Part shown: one piece after another, positions 1-9,851 of the stretch
Layout: each line of letters begins with the position of its first letter
Position numbering within the stretch: the stretch's first letter is position 1
Origin: Schizochytrium sp. CCTCC M209059
Lineage: Eukaryota > Sar > Bigyra > Thraustochytrida > Thraustochytriidae
Direction of reading: 5' to 3'
Assembly (NCBI GenBank): GCA_000818945.1
Contig: KN805380.1
Location: 530,088 to 594,087, forward strand
Length of the DNA: 64,000 nucleotides
Position numbers and translations under genes: made by a program
The notes under the pieces: generated by a model
What the model was told of the DNA's origin: nothing
Databases searched by the model: none
The model's input: the letters and a program-made list of their open reading frames with translations, nothing else

Positions 1-3000
1 CCGGATCGGGCGCGCCCGAGCACAAAGTCCCGGCCTGATGCGACCTGGTCGACACGTTCCCGCGCAAGGGATCGCACGGGCTCTGGCACGGCCAGTGAAC
101 CCTCGCCAACAAAGGCGCCGTGGCCAAGGACTGCCCCAGGGCCACCCCAGGTAAACACTGTGCCTGCCTGAGCAAGCGCGACGCAGTGCGTGGCACCACT
201 GGCAATTTGGACAATCTTGCGGTTCGCCAAGCCCTTCACGATTCGAGGACTGGCGTCATTGTCCCGATCCCCGTGACCTAGCTGCCCATGAGACCCAGCG
301 CCCCAGGTAAGCACCTGGCAATTGCGCGTCAGCACCATGCAGTGAAACGAGCCCGCAGCAACTTGAATACACGGCACCCGCATGCGAATAAGCTCCGGGA
401 GTCGGCCAGGCGCTTTACGCGCCCCAAACACGCCGTGCCCAAGCTGCCCACGGTCTCCGTATCCCCAGGTGTATACCTCGCCGTCCGCCGTGAGTGCCAG
501 CGAGTGGAATTCACCCGCATCTACGCTGGAAGCATCTACGCGTCTACAGAGGTCCGTCCAGGCCGTCGGATACACGTTAGCAATGTTGGCCCGCACGTCG
601 ATGTCTAACACTGCATGATGAAGCGTGTTGTTCTTGCAAATGGGAGCCGTCAGATTCGCACCGCGTCGCTGAAATTTCGCCTTGTGCGCGCTGCAGGGAT
701 GCGTATTGGCAGCCTCAATCGCAGCTGCCTCCCGGTAGCGAAGACGATTGACTTCGAGCACCTCGTCTTCCAGTAAGCGAGCCGTCACGAGCCGCCGCCG
801 CAAGTTGCGAGCCAGGAATCCTCTGCCAACGCGCTGCAAAACCCGGACGCTTGCACAAATGGCCTTGAATTGAGCGCAAAGCACGAAACCCATGGACCAC
901 CGTTGCAGGATGCGGGTCGCGGCTCGCATCTCGAGAAAGCGACGGCGAACGAGAAAGGAGCGCCAGCGACGTTGTAGCGCCTTGCAAGCAGCTCGCCGGG
1001 CCCGTAAACGTCTGCGTTCCGCCAGAAACGCCATCATGCGGGGCATCGACCGGCGCACCTGCGTGCCTCGCCATCCTGCCTGAATCGTCAAGGCCGCATT
1101 CGCGCGTCGCCAGTACAAGCGATTGCGGACCAAAAAGGAGCGCACCATGCTTTGAATTCGCGTGACAACGTGCGTCCACATCCTAAATCGCTTGCGCAGG
1201 ATAAAGCTTCGCACCACACGTTGCGCCTTGATCGCGCACCGCCTCGCGACGAGAAAGACGCGACGAGGGCGAAGTCCTCGCACAAAGGCCTGAATTTTTA
1301 TGAGCGCCTTGCGGCGGTGAGCGAGCAAGGTCCGAGCCTTCCACACTAGTGCTGTGCGTCGTACCGTCTCTTGCACTTTCATATGATGCACCCAGGCTCG
1401 TCGATCTTGGACCGCAGCCCACGCCGCGCGAATCCGCTCGAGCCCGCGTTTGATCGAGTCAATTTTAGACCGTACGCGATGCATGCGCGCAAGACTTTGA
1501 ATACGTGTAGCTGCTGCATCTATGGTTCGCAGCTTGACCTCGCGCAGCGCCTCGAGTGTCTGAATGGCCTGTTTACGCAGAAAAATACGCGTCTTTCCTA
1601 GCTGCACCATGGAATCCAGGCCTTGCGCGATGAATGCGTTGCTATCGTCACCATTGCTCTTGCTGTCTGCACTCTTTTCGCCGTCGCTTGCATGTTTGCT
1701 ATCATTGCTCGCCCTGGCCATGGTCGCCCAAAGCAGCGCCACGAGCTCCTTGCACTTGCTTCGATAAAGCGGGTCGGACTCGTTACCATTGACGCGTTCG
1801 CGCAGTGACGCTGGAGACGGCAGCGATGGCTCAACGAGCGCGAATCGAGAATAGAAACCAGCAAACGAGGTGCGAAAGCTAAAGCCCGAGTGTCGAATTC
1901 GGATCGAATCCAAGACGCCAAGATATAAGAGCTGGTGCAGGACAAGCTGCGGGTCCATGTAACCTGGGCGCTTTTCACCATTGGCTTTAAGGCAGCGCAC
2001 AAAGTGCGGTGTCGTTGCGTTCAGAGTCCGCATGAGTCTGTTAATGTCATCCTTGAACTTTGAGCCTAAAAAGGCATTTGATCCAGTGAATGAACCTTGG
2101 TCCGCTTCGCTCGCTGCTTGCTGCTCGCGAAAGAGCGCCGAGACAACCGAGGACGAGCTCGCAGCCATAACGCGAACCACCTTGCTCTCGAGGCGATCAC
2201 GATTCTTGTCGAGGAACTCTGAAACCGTGTAGACCACTGTGGCTGCCGAGTGCATCACGACAAAGGCCGGGCCTGCCTCCGTCTCACGCAGGCTGGCCTT
2301 GCGGTAGAATGCGCTCGAGGCGGCAGATACGTCAGCATGCGCCTGGTCCAGCTTGCTCAGAAATGATTCGTCTGTCGATTGCGGAAAAAGACATGCCTCG
2401 TCCAAGAGAGACATGATGCCTCGCGGACGCTTTTCAACGAGATCAATGATCAGCTGATTGTCCGTGAATGTAATTGTCGAATAGTCGATGCCCTCTTCTT
2501 CGTAGACGCGCTGTTCCAATTTGAAGACATGCGTCGTAAATAGCTGGTGCAGCTTTTCGTTGGCAAAGTTGATGCAAAATTGCTCAAAGCCATTTTGCCG
2601 AAAGACCTCAAAGCCGAAAATGTCCAGAATGCCAATATACGAGGCACTTGCTGACGTAGAAGCAGTTCCGGAGGCCGATGGCCCCGGAGTCACCTTTTTG
2701 CTCAAGGTACAATTGATTTCAGACACGATCCAGCGGAACAAAAGACCATACGTCGATTTGGCGAGTGCATCCAGACCATCGTACGCGCGCTTTTTGTCCA
2801 GCTGCGACGAAATCACGTGCACCCCTGTGCTGGTCTCCTTGGTGACGATAGCATCGGCCAAGGCGTCGCACTCGACGCCAAAGAGAGATGCCGCCTTTTG
2901 CAAGGCTTCATTCAATGGACCTCCGCAAACGCGCGCCTCCTCGCTGCCGGCCCCGCTTGTCTCAAGCTCAATGTTGCCGAGATGTAAGATGCCAGCAATG

Positions 3001-4241
3001 ATCTGGAAAATGTGCTCTCGACGCTCGTCACCAAGACCGACAACCTCTAGCGAAGCCTCGAGCTCCTGAAACGCGCTCAGATCGTCAATTCTCCGCATTT
3101 CCGCAGAAGACTCTGCCGCAGCTGCGGCACTAGTTTCTTGACTTTGCGTCCGTCGCCGATTTCGACTACCTGTGCGGCCCCGCAGGGCCTCCGTGGACAT
3201 GCTTTCGGCATGCAGACGCTGCTTTTCTGGATTCAAATACCGAAAGGCGTCCTCCCCGAGCTCAAGCCCAAGTTGAGCTTTGGCGTCTGGGCTCAAGCCG
3301 ACCAAAAGCTGATAAAACACATGATAATTGCGCTCCCCACTGGAATGCGTGACCACGCGCGATTTTTCGAGAAGGAAGTCTTGGATCGATCCGCCAAGGA
3401 TGCGGACAGCGGAAGGGCCGTTCTTGGGCTCCATGAAAATCTGGATAAACTTGCCAAATCGTGACGAGTTATCGTTGCGCACAGTCTTGGCGTTGCCGAT
3501 TGCCTCGAGCACGGGGTTGGTCTGCAAGAGCTTTGATTCAATGCCCTCATCCTCCGCATTCGAGCCATTGGGTCCGGAGCAGCTCGTCACAAACTGCATG
3601 ATCTGCTTCGTACTTTCTGTTTTACCAGCACCTGATTCGCCGGAGATGACAATGCTTTGGTTCTCGCACGCGTCCGCAAAGGTTGCCACAGCACGACTTG
3701 CAACGGCAAAAATGTGAGGCGGGAGCGCACTATTGAGGCACCCCGACGGTGAGACAGGGGCACTCCGATACAGATCCATGTACGACTTATCGTAAATGGA
3801 GACGTCGTGCTTGTCCATGACGATTCGATATGGATTGACAGCAATAAGAATGGGCCCTGCCATTGTGTAAATCTGCTGGCATGGTTCTCGGTGATAGCGC
3901 GTTTGCACATTGTCCAAAAGCGTTGCATCGTTGAGATGCGCAAGGTTGGTCATGTCATCCACGTCCTGGCATACATTGGCAAGGTAGAGCTCCTCTTTTG
4001 GGCAAACAACGTCTAGCTTGGGTTCCCATTCGGTTCGAACACTCACTTTGCCATCATTGCAGACTTCGACGACCTTGGCTGGCACAAAAATCGGTCTTGC
4101 GGATCGCTTCGGATCCAAGAGGCGACCCATGCGATAGGCATCGGTCTCGTTTTCGCCTTGTGGGTACGGATTGGCAATCCACACGCGGAGATCAGCGTGA
4201 ATGAAGCTGGCACCGAGGCTCGCATTTCCCACAGACGCCAT
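1..4241 (-). CDS. Myosin heavy chain with IQ neck and C-terminal RCC1 repeats (3' end outside window)
   Basis: Actin-based motor, partial: one frame stays open from the ATG at 4241 to base 1 (1413 codons, no stop). A TGA lies in frame at 4268, so this ATG is the first available. Motor landmarks: P-loop GESGAGKT at about residue 201, switch I NDNSSRFGK at about 256, switch II DIFGFE at about 540, the HFVRCLKAN segment, and the converter end GKTRIFLRKQ near 880. The head is longer than the usual 750-800 residues. An IQ-like neck rich in IQ, R and W follows (about residues 890-1180). From about residue 1235 come RCC1 repeats with the signature HSLALTADGEVYTWG and GQLGHG; at least three copies are visible before the window edge. 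RCC1 propellers bind proteins or chromatin, so here they probably form a cargo or regulatory tail (inference). No intron seen. Confidence 0.93.
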   Translation of the reverse strand, partial: MASVGNASLGASFIHADLRVWIANPYPQGENETDAYRMGRLLDPKRSARPIFVPAKVVEVCNDGKVSVRTEWEPKLDVVCPKEELYLANVCQDVDDMTNLAHLNDATLLDNVQTRYHREPCQQIYTMAGPILIAVNPYRIVMDKHDVSIYDKSYMDLYRSAPVSPSGCLNSALPPHIFAVASRAVATFADACENQSIVISGESGAGKTESTKQIMQFVTSCSGPNGSNAEDEGIESKLLQTNPVLEAIGNAKTVRNDNSSRFGKFIQIFMEPKNGPSAVRILGGSIQDFLLEKSRVVTHSSGERNYHVFYQLLVGLSPDAKAQLGLELGEDAFRYLNPEKQRLHAESMSTEALRGRTGSRNRRRTQSQETSAAAAAESSAEMRRIDDLSAFQELEASLEVVGLGDERREHIFQIIAGILHLGNIELETSGAGSEEARVCGGPLNEALQKAASLFGVECDALADAIVTKETSTGVHVISSQLDKKRAYDGLDALAKSTYGLLFRWIVSEINCTLSKKVTPGPSASGTASTSASASYIGILDIFGFEVFRQNGFEQFCINFANEKLHQLFTTHVFKLEQRVYEEEGIDYSTITFTDNQLIIDLVEKRPRGIMSLLDEACLFPQSTDESFLSKLDQAHADVSAASSAFYRKASLRETEAGPAFVVMHSAATVVYTVSEFLDKNRDRLESKVVRVMAASSSSVVSALFREQQAASEADQGSFTGSNAFLGSKFKDDINRLMRTLNATTPHFVRCLKANGEKRPGYMDPQLVLHQLLYLGVLDSIRIRHSGFSFRTSFAGFYSRFALVEPSLPSPASLRERVNGNESDPLYRSKCKELVALLWATMARASNDSKHASDGEKSADSKSNGDDSNAFIAQGLDSMVQLGKTRIFLRKQAIQTLEALREVKLRTIDAAATRIQSLARMHRVRSKIDSIKRGLERIRAAWAAVQDRRAWVHHMKVQETVRRTALVWKARTLLAHRRKALIKIQAFVRGLRPRRVFLVARRCAIKAQRVVRSFILRKRFRMWTHVVTRIQSMVRSFLVRNRLYWRRANAALTIQAGWRGTQVRRSMPRMMAFLAERRRLRARRAACKALQRRWRSFLVRRRFLEMRAATRILQRWSMGFVLCAQFKAICASVRVLQRVGRGFLARNLRRRLVTARLLEDEVLEVNRLRYREAAAIEAANTHPCSAHKAKFQRRGANLTAPICKNNTLHHAVLDIDVRANIANVYPTAWTDLCRRVDASSVDAGEFHSLALTADGEVYTWGYGDRGQLGHGVFGARKAPGRLPELIRMRVPCIQVAAGSFHCMVLTRNCQVLTWGAGSHGQLGHGDRDNDASPRIVKGLANRKIVQIASGATHCVALAQAGTVFTWGGPGAVLGHGAFVGEGSLAVPEPVRSLARERVDQVASGRDFVLGRARS

Positions 4242-4724
4242 GATGACGATGTTCGCTAATACGCTTCAAGCCGGCGCTTGACGGGCAAGGGCGAGGGCGA
4301 GTGAGCGCGCGAACGAGTCCTCGACTCCGACACTCCGGAGCAAGGCCCCGACCGGCCGGACAGCCAAACAGCAGTCTTGCAGATGGCCCCCGGAAAAGAT
4401 CAATGTTTGTCGTGTCGTGTCCACCGGCCCTGGCGCGCTCCGTAGTGCCTATCAAGGACGCAACTCGCTTTGTATGAGGTCCATTCTCAATTCCGCGCGC
4501 ACACTCCTTGGCGTTCCCATGTTTCCTCAGCGCCCTGAGAATCTTGTTCTGCATATGCTTTCGACTAGATAAGGGCTAGGGTATGACTACGGCTTTCTCC
4601 AGAACTCGTATCTCCGGGTTCTGCCGCAGGCTGCCGGGCCGCAAATGGTGGCGGAGAGGAAGAAAAAAGAAGAAGAAGATGAAGCGAGCTTAAGTTGGCG
4701 AAGCGCGCGCATTAAATCGAAAGA

Positions 4725-4728
4725 ACGA

Positions 4729-4772
<44 letters not shown>

Positions 4773-4773
4773 A
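4725..4773. repeat. (GAAA)n microsatellite
   Basis: About twelve perfect GAAA units in the intergenic region upstream of the myosin gene. Confidence 0.95.
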
Positions 4774-5060
4774 GAAGATCGAAGAAGTTTAGAAGAAAAC
4801 AAGGAGGAAGCCGAGTCCAAGTTGAGCCTGTCCCCAGAACGGACAACTGTGTGTGTGCGAATCAGGGTACACACCGTTTTGGAACGCAGCAGCAGAGCAG
4901 TCGTTTCGCCGATAGGAATAATGTTTGCGACACAAAAGACATGGGGGTTATGTGTGTGCGTGAGAGAGAGAGAGGCACAGAGAGAGGTGAAGAAGTGCTC
5001 CGCTGGAGCTCGCCAGATCATCGTAATGCTTTCCTTTCATACGTAAAAGTTCGCTTTTCA

Positions 5061-5084
5061 CCCCCCCCCCCCCCCCCCCCCCCC
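5061..5084. repeat. Poly-C homopolymer, 24 bases
   Basis: Uninterrupted run of 24 C between the myosin and pseudokinase genes. The true length is uncertain because long homopolymers are error-prone in sequencing. Confidence 0.95.
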
Positions 5085-5870
5085 TACAACGAGCCCGAGC
5101 CTGGGCCACGTAGCTTTTCCCTGCCCAACTTGCTTGCCTGAGCCATGGCAGCTAATTGGTGTCCGACTGAGCCGCTGCGTCTTTAACTGTTGACTTCTCA
5201 GCAGAGTCATGGGTGTGCCTTACAAGTAGAAATTTCAACACCACGGCTGCGCGCCGTCGACCCCGGCTCGCGATGAGCTGGCCAGCGGCCAGCCAATAAT
5301 GAGTCCTATAATAAAAAGGGAGCTGAGCATCATTTCAGAGATCACGAAAGAAATCACCGAGCAGTACTGTCCGTGGTTGTCCGCCTCCGGCGAGCGATAT
5401 TTGCCCGCCCACTCGCGAAAGCGAAACTTTACCGAAAGCAAAGACATGCAAAGGGTTGCGAGCCCTCCCTCCATGTTATCAAAGCGCAAGGCGCGTCAGG
5501 AAACTCCCATGGGGCATCTGCTGGGGCGCACTTAAGCGACCTCTGCTTGGACTTATGCACGGATTCGCGGACAGCACGCTCGAGGGCTGCCAATGCTTTC
5601 GGCGTAATGGGGATTGGGGACCATGAACTCCAGGCTTTGCACACGTAGGAACACCCAAGAGCTTCGTGCTTGTTGACGCCCGCAGCGAGCAAACAGTCCG
5701 GGAACGGGGGCCCATTTCGCCTCCGTGCAAGGCGAAGACGGCTGCACACGTAGAGTGCAATTTGCTCTCGCGAGCGTCGCCGCAACGCAGCCGCAAGCAG
5801 AAAGATGGCCGCGGGCGCGCAGCCGGAGCCGCAGCAAATGCCGTAACATCTTCGACAGTGCTCGCCCACC

Positions 5871-7136
5871 ATGGAGGACCCGGAAGAAGCTGGATCTCTT
5901 TGCCAGAGACCACGTCTTGGGCTCCGCAACCGCAATGCAGTGCAACACGGAAGCTTTGGCGACCTTCTCCGAAGAAGAAGCATTGACGCTTGTAACAACG
6001 CTACTTTCAAAGAGCAAGAGCGCCGCCTGCAGCAGCAGCAGCAGCAGCAGCAGCGGCACTGGCTGCATGCCCGGTCTGCTTCAGAGATCTCCGCGGAAAC
6101 GTGGACCAAAGGAGTTGACAGAAAGATAGCACGTGAACTCTCCCGTCGTGGATTTGACGTTTGCGCGCAGGGGTCGCCAGGACCTTACAGCATCTGCTGC
6201 GCAGTACGAAACTCGCAGAACAAAGGAGGGCGCTGGGGAAGACGAGCATCTCGTCTTGGTTCGACGTCACTTCGCATGAGCGTGTGGGCAAGAGGCAAGG
6301 GTGGTGATGACAATGACGCGGACCCCGCAATGAGCTGTGGGCGAGAAAAGCTCGTGGTGGTGACCATTTCCGAAGTGAGCAAGGCCAAAGTAGAGGTTGC
6401 GCTCAAGGAGATTCGTACTCTCAAAACTTGCGGGCCCCATCCCTTTTTATTGTCGCGCGACAGCCTCTTTGTAATGGACCAAAAGGTTTGCGCGCTTTCC
6501 GAGCTTGTGCATGGCGGCACGCTACGGCAACTTGTCAGCCGGGAAGGCAGCCTCACCGTGGACGCCACCCGATTTTACGCCACAGAAATAGTCGATGCCC
6601 TCTCGTGTCTCCATGCACGAAGCATGGCACACAATTCTCTGTCCCTGGACGATCTCCAAATTACTGGAAACGGGCATCTCATGCTCATCAACTTCGAAGC
6701 CACTACAGAAGAATCACAGCCTGCATTCCTCGATACAACCCGTCGCGGCGGGGTCGCGTGCGCAACGCGGACAATCAAGGAAAGCAACGCCATTCTCGAT
6801 GACTGGTGGCGCGTTGGCGTCGCTGTGCACGAGATGCTCTTTGGGCAGGAACCATGTCGTGAGCTGAGCGACAGCGCGGAGTTCGAAATGCGGCCAATGC
6901 ATGCGCTTCCAATGCCAGAAAATGCGGCGCCTTGTGAGGACTCCGCTGCATGGAGTTTCGTTTGCAACCTCCTCATCCCGAAGCGAGCATGGCGTTTGGG
7001 TTCCCGGCGTCGCGGCGGTCTTCGCGGCATTCGAGAACATGACTTCTTCCTTTCTCTCAGTTGGAATGATGTTCACGCGATGCGTCTTACGCCCCCCTGG
7101 GTCCCATCCTCGACGAACGAGACGTCCGCGTGGTGA
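5871..7136 (+). CDS. AGC-type protein pseudokinase
   Basis: 421 residues. The ATG sits in a good context (CCCACCATGG) and an in-frame TAA at 5844 closes the frame upstream. A polyglutamine run lies at about residues 55-62. From about residue 160 the protein aligns with AGC kinases: ALSELVHGGTLRQLV (hinge/aD), FYATEIVDALSCLHA (aE), a DDWWRVGVAVHEML stretch matching the DWWxLGVxxYEML of AGC kinases, and a C-lobe end resembling F..W..V....L.PP. The catalytic motifs are lost. HRDLKxxN reads HNSLSLDD (residues 254-261), so the catalytic Asp is Ser, the Lys is Ser and the Asn is Asp. DFG reads NFE (274-276). No glycine loop, beta-3 lysine or APE motif can be found. It probably acts as a scaffold or allosteric regulator. 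The partner is unknown. Confidence 0.8.
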   Translation: MEDPEEAGSLCQRPRLGLRNRNAVQHGSFGDLLRRRSIDACNNATFKEQERRLQQQQQQQQRHWLHARSASEISAETWTKGVDRKIARELSRRGFDVCAQGSPGPYSICCAVRNSQNKGGRWGRRASRLGSTSLRMSVWARGKGGDDNDADPAMSCGREKLVVVTISEVSKAKVEVALKEIRTLKTCGPHPFLLSRDSLFVMDQKVCALSELVHGGTLRQLVSREGSLTVDATRFYATEIVDALSCLHARSMAHNSLSLDDLQITGNGHLMLINFEATTEESQPAFLDTTRRGGVACATRTIKESNAILDDWWRVGVAVHEMLFGQEPCRELSDSAEFEMRPMHALPMPENAAPCEDSAAWSFVCNLLIPKRAWRLGSRRRGGLRGIREHDFFLSLSWNDVHAMRLTPPWVPSSTNETSAW

Positions 7137-7664
7137 GCGCTGTCTCTCTTTCTCTTTTTTGAACAAGGACCACTTCAGTTTTGATTTCACATTGTGCACG
7201 CGTTGCTCAGCGCTGCACTCGACGATATGTCAAATTTTTGCCAGCTCGGCGGCGCCAAACTCCCGTTTGCGATCGCTCATGCAGAGCTCGTTGAGAAACC
7301 TTTCATTTTCGGCCTTGCCAGGTCCCTTCTTTTTTGCTTGAAGGCTTTCTCATCCGATTCCCCAAGCTAATTTTGGTACACTTTTTTTTCTATCAAATAC
7401 AATTTCTTCTTTTGCGCTTTCACGAGCTCACGTCAATTATTCACTTTGGTGGCGGAAAATAAAAGAGAAAATATACCAACTAAACTGCAATCGTCCCGGT
7501 AATGTGGATTGGTGCCCAGTGTGCTTCCGGACGCTCTTGTGCGGCTTTTTCCAATGTCTGACGCATTTGCTAAAATCTATAAAGAAGGAGACTGGACATA
7601 AGAGCAGCAAGCAGACCCTGCTGGCAAACAAACTCGATGATTTACGGGTGCACCTTTTGGTGGT
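7137..7664. other. Convergent 3' intergenic region
   Basis: This separates the 3' ends of the pseudokinase (+) and the J-protein (-). It is AT-richer than its flanks, with T-rich stretches near 7381-7410, as expected for two untranslated 3' ends. No gene is supported. Confidence 0.6.
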
Positions 7665-7681
7665 TTACGGGTGCACCTTTT
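7641..7681. repeat. 18-bp direct repeat across the J-protein stop codon
   Basis: Two identical 18-base copies (TTTACGGGTGCACCTTTT on the + strand) lie at 7641-7658 and 7664-7681, five bases apart. The second copy carries the last codons and the stop of the J-protein gene; the first lies just beyond the stop. It looks like a short duplication of the gene's 3' end. Confidence 0.9.
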
Positions 7682-8855
7682 CGTAGCGCAAACGAACATT
7701 CTCTGAGTCTGAAAGGGCCACCGTGTAGCGCCCGGTCCCGCGGTCAACGTTGGTGATGGTTCCCCAGCGGCCATTGTACTTTGGTGTACTAGACAAATTG
7801 ACAACCTGGACGACGGTTCCAACCGGGAGAATGATGCTTGTCATTTGGAAGCTCATCGAGCCTTGCGGGGTGCGCACGGAGCAACGGTGCTTGGCAGCAT
7901 TGTAATCGAACAAGAGACCACGCTGGCCATTGAGAGCTGGCTTGCTTGCCACACCAGTGAGCTCGACGCCATCGACCCATTGCTGTAAATTTTCACGCCG
8001 CAGAGAAAGTTGGCCGTCGCCCTCATCAAGTTGTACAATATAGCGGGACGTCGACGGATCGAAGCGAGCAATTCGGCCCTCGGTGCCATTGTACTGTGGC
8101 TTATTTGTAAGACCCTTGAGCATGACGATTGTGTTGGGTTTGAAGACGCCAGGTGGGGGAGGACCGGCGTTTCCTTGCTGCTGAGGAAAGCCACCCATGC
8201 CGCCAGGCATACCTCCAAAGCCTCCAAAGCCTCCGGGCATGCCGCCTTGCATGCCTTGCATGCCACCCATGCCGCCTGGCATACCGCCCATGCCACCCAT
8301 GCCACCTGGCATACCACCCATGCCACCCATGCCACCGAAAGGTGAACCACCTTGTTGAAACGAGAAACCGCCAGGGCCGCCACCCATACTTTGGAACTGA
8401 ATGCCGGGACCGCCCATGCCACCACCCATGCCGCCCATGCCGCCGCCCATGCCGCCACCCATACCGCCGCTAAAGAAGGCCTGAAAGGGATCGGAGCTGC
8501 CGAAGAACTCCTTGAAGATGTCGTCGGCAGAGGAGAAGTGCATGCCACCCGGCATGCCTCCCATGCCGCCGGGCATGCCACCGCTAAAGCCACCGCCACC
8601 GTCACCACCGGGCATGCCGCCCTCGAGGCCTGCCTTTCCAAACTGATCATAGATTTTGCGCTTTTCCTTGTCGCTAAGAACCTGGTACGCGTTCGCGACA
8701 GCCTTAAATTTCTCTTCGGCGGCCTCTCGATTGTCCGGGTTCTTGTCCGGATGGTGCTTGATTGCCAGTTTCCGATACGCCTTTTTGATCTCGGCATCGG
8801 AGGCGTCACGGCTCACGCCCAGAACCTTGTAGTAGTCATCCGAGCTCGCCGACAT
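7665..8855 (-). CDS. J-domain (DnaJ/Hsp40) co-chaperone with Gly-Met-rich linker and three SH3-like repeats
   Basis: 396 residues, intronless. Residues 6-70 are a canonical J domain with HPD at 35-37, which stimulates Hsp70 ATPase. A GGM/PGGM-rich linker follows (about 75-225), recalling the G/F region of class B J-proteins. The class A zinc finger and the usual C-terminal substrate-binding folds are absent. Instead the last 160 residues hold three repeats of about 55 residues with the pattern L...P.YNG..G.I.......RY.V.L (at FKPNTIVMLKGL, at VELTGVASKPALNG and at VGTVVQVVNLSSTPKYNG), which look like small SH3/KOW-type barrels. By inference these choose the client or location. It is transcribed divergently from the DRC8-like gene. 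Confidence 0.9.
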   Translation of the reverse strand: MSASSDDYYKVLGVSRDASDAEIKKAYRKLAIKHHPDKNPDNREAAEEKFKAVANAYQVLSDKEKRKIYDQFGKAGLEGGMPGGDGGGGFSGGMPGGMGGMPGGMHFSSADDIFKEFFGSSDPFQAFFSGGMGGGMGGGMGGMGGGMGGPGIQFQSMGGGPGGFSFQQGGSPFGGMGGMGGMPGGMGGMGGMPGGMGGMQGMQGGMPGGFGGFGGMPGGMGGFPQQQGNAGPPPPGVFKPNTIVMLKGLTNKPQYNGTEGRIARFDPSTSRYIVQLDEGDGQLSLRRENLQQWVDGVELTGVASKPALNGQRGLLFDYNAAKHRCSVRTPQGSMSFQMTSIILPVGTVVQVVNLSSTPKYNGRWGTITNVDRGTGRYTVALSDSENVRLRYEKVHP

Positions 8856-9851
8856 TCTCTTGTCTCTCTTCTTTGCGTGCTCGCGTGAACGCTGTGCTTC
8901 TTGGCCACGGCCTCGTGCAGCTTCTGCCTTGCAGAAATGCGTCCCCGGCCAAGCGTCCCGGCCCTTGTTGGCGCCCTCGCGTCCCTCTTCGCGCGCCGCG
9001 TTGGCTGGCCGGTCTTCTGTCTCCGCGTCGGCGTGCCGCCTCCGCGCCGCAGCCGCGTTCGTTGTCTGCGAGCGTGCCTCGTCCTCCTCGTCTTCGCTCG
9101 AAGGAGCAACGATACGATGGCAATTTGCTCGAGGCCCGCTGCTGGCAGAGACTTACGTAACCTTCCTTGTCAGTCACGGTGTGAGCCTCATATCATCCAT
9201 CATTCGGGAAAAATGGTCAACAGGGCTGGCAGCTTCAAGTTGAACGCGCTCGTCAGGAGGCAGCTCGAGCTGCAGCGGGAAAACAAGAATCATGGTGACC
9301 TTCGAGTAGAGCTGGCTGGTCGCCACTCAGCAGCCAGCCTGAGGTGTCGGAGATGCTCCTCGCCGTGTCTCGGCCGGCCGGCCGGCAGGCCCCTGGCTCG
9401 AGCTCGGGATGTTTCTTACTATTTTTTTTCTAGAAAAATCTCTTTGATCAATTAATCAACAAATGTGCCAGAAACAATGTATACTCGTAAAAAAGAGAGA
9501 GGAAAAGAAGAACTTGACGACAGCGAGCTCGTCGCACATCCTTGTTGTGTCACTAGAAAAGCGTGGCGAGCAAATAGTGTTTGTCTTTGTCTTTTGATCA
9601 AAGAAGCTCAACTTGGAGCGCGCTGGAACACTCGATTCCTCTTGGCTGGGTACGTACATGAGTTCACGAGGTCCGCTTTGACTGTGAGACCCAGCTCCAT
9701 CATGCTTCATCCAGACCTAACTCACTACCAGCGCAGCTATTCCGTGATAGTAGTAGGCCAAGTAGCCTAGACTGCTCCGGTACGTAGTAGTGTCACTGCC
9801 AGTGGCACTGTGAAAGTTTCAACGGATACATGAAAGCGCGACGATCGATCA
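8856..9851. other. Divergent intergenic region, J-protein / DRC8-like
   Basis: One kilobase between two outward-facing genes. The half next to the J-protein is GC-rich; the half near 9400-9850 is AT-richer. It should hold both promoters. I could not place a heat-shock element with confidence and see no supported gene. Confidence 0.6.

Larger units (their letters stand above)
4242..5870. other. Divergent intergenic region, myosin / pseudokinase
   Basis: This 1.6-kb stretch lies between two outward-facing genes and should hold both promoters. I see no supported gene. It contains a (GAAA)n tract at about 4725-4773, a GA-rich run near 4965-4986 and a 24-base C homopolymer at 5061-5084. Open frames here overlap on both strands without recognisable domains. 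Confidence 0.7.

Noticed and set aside
5429..6109. Minus-strand frame with a poly-Cys run over the pseudokinase start
   Set aside because: The Cys run is the antisense of the CAG (poly-Gln) stretch of the + strand gene.
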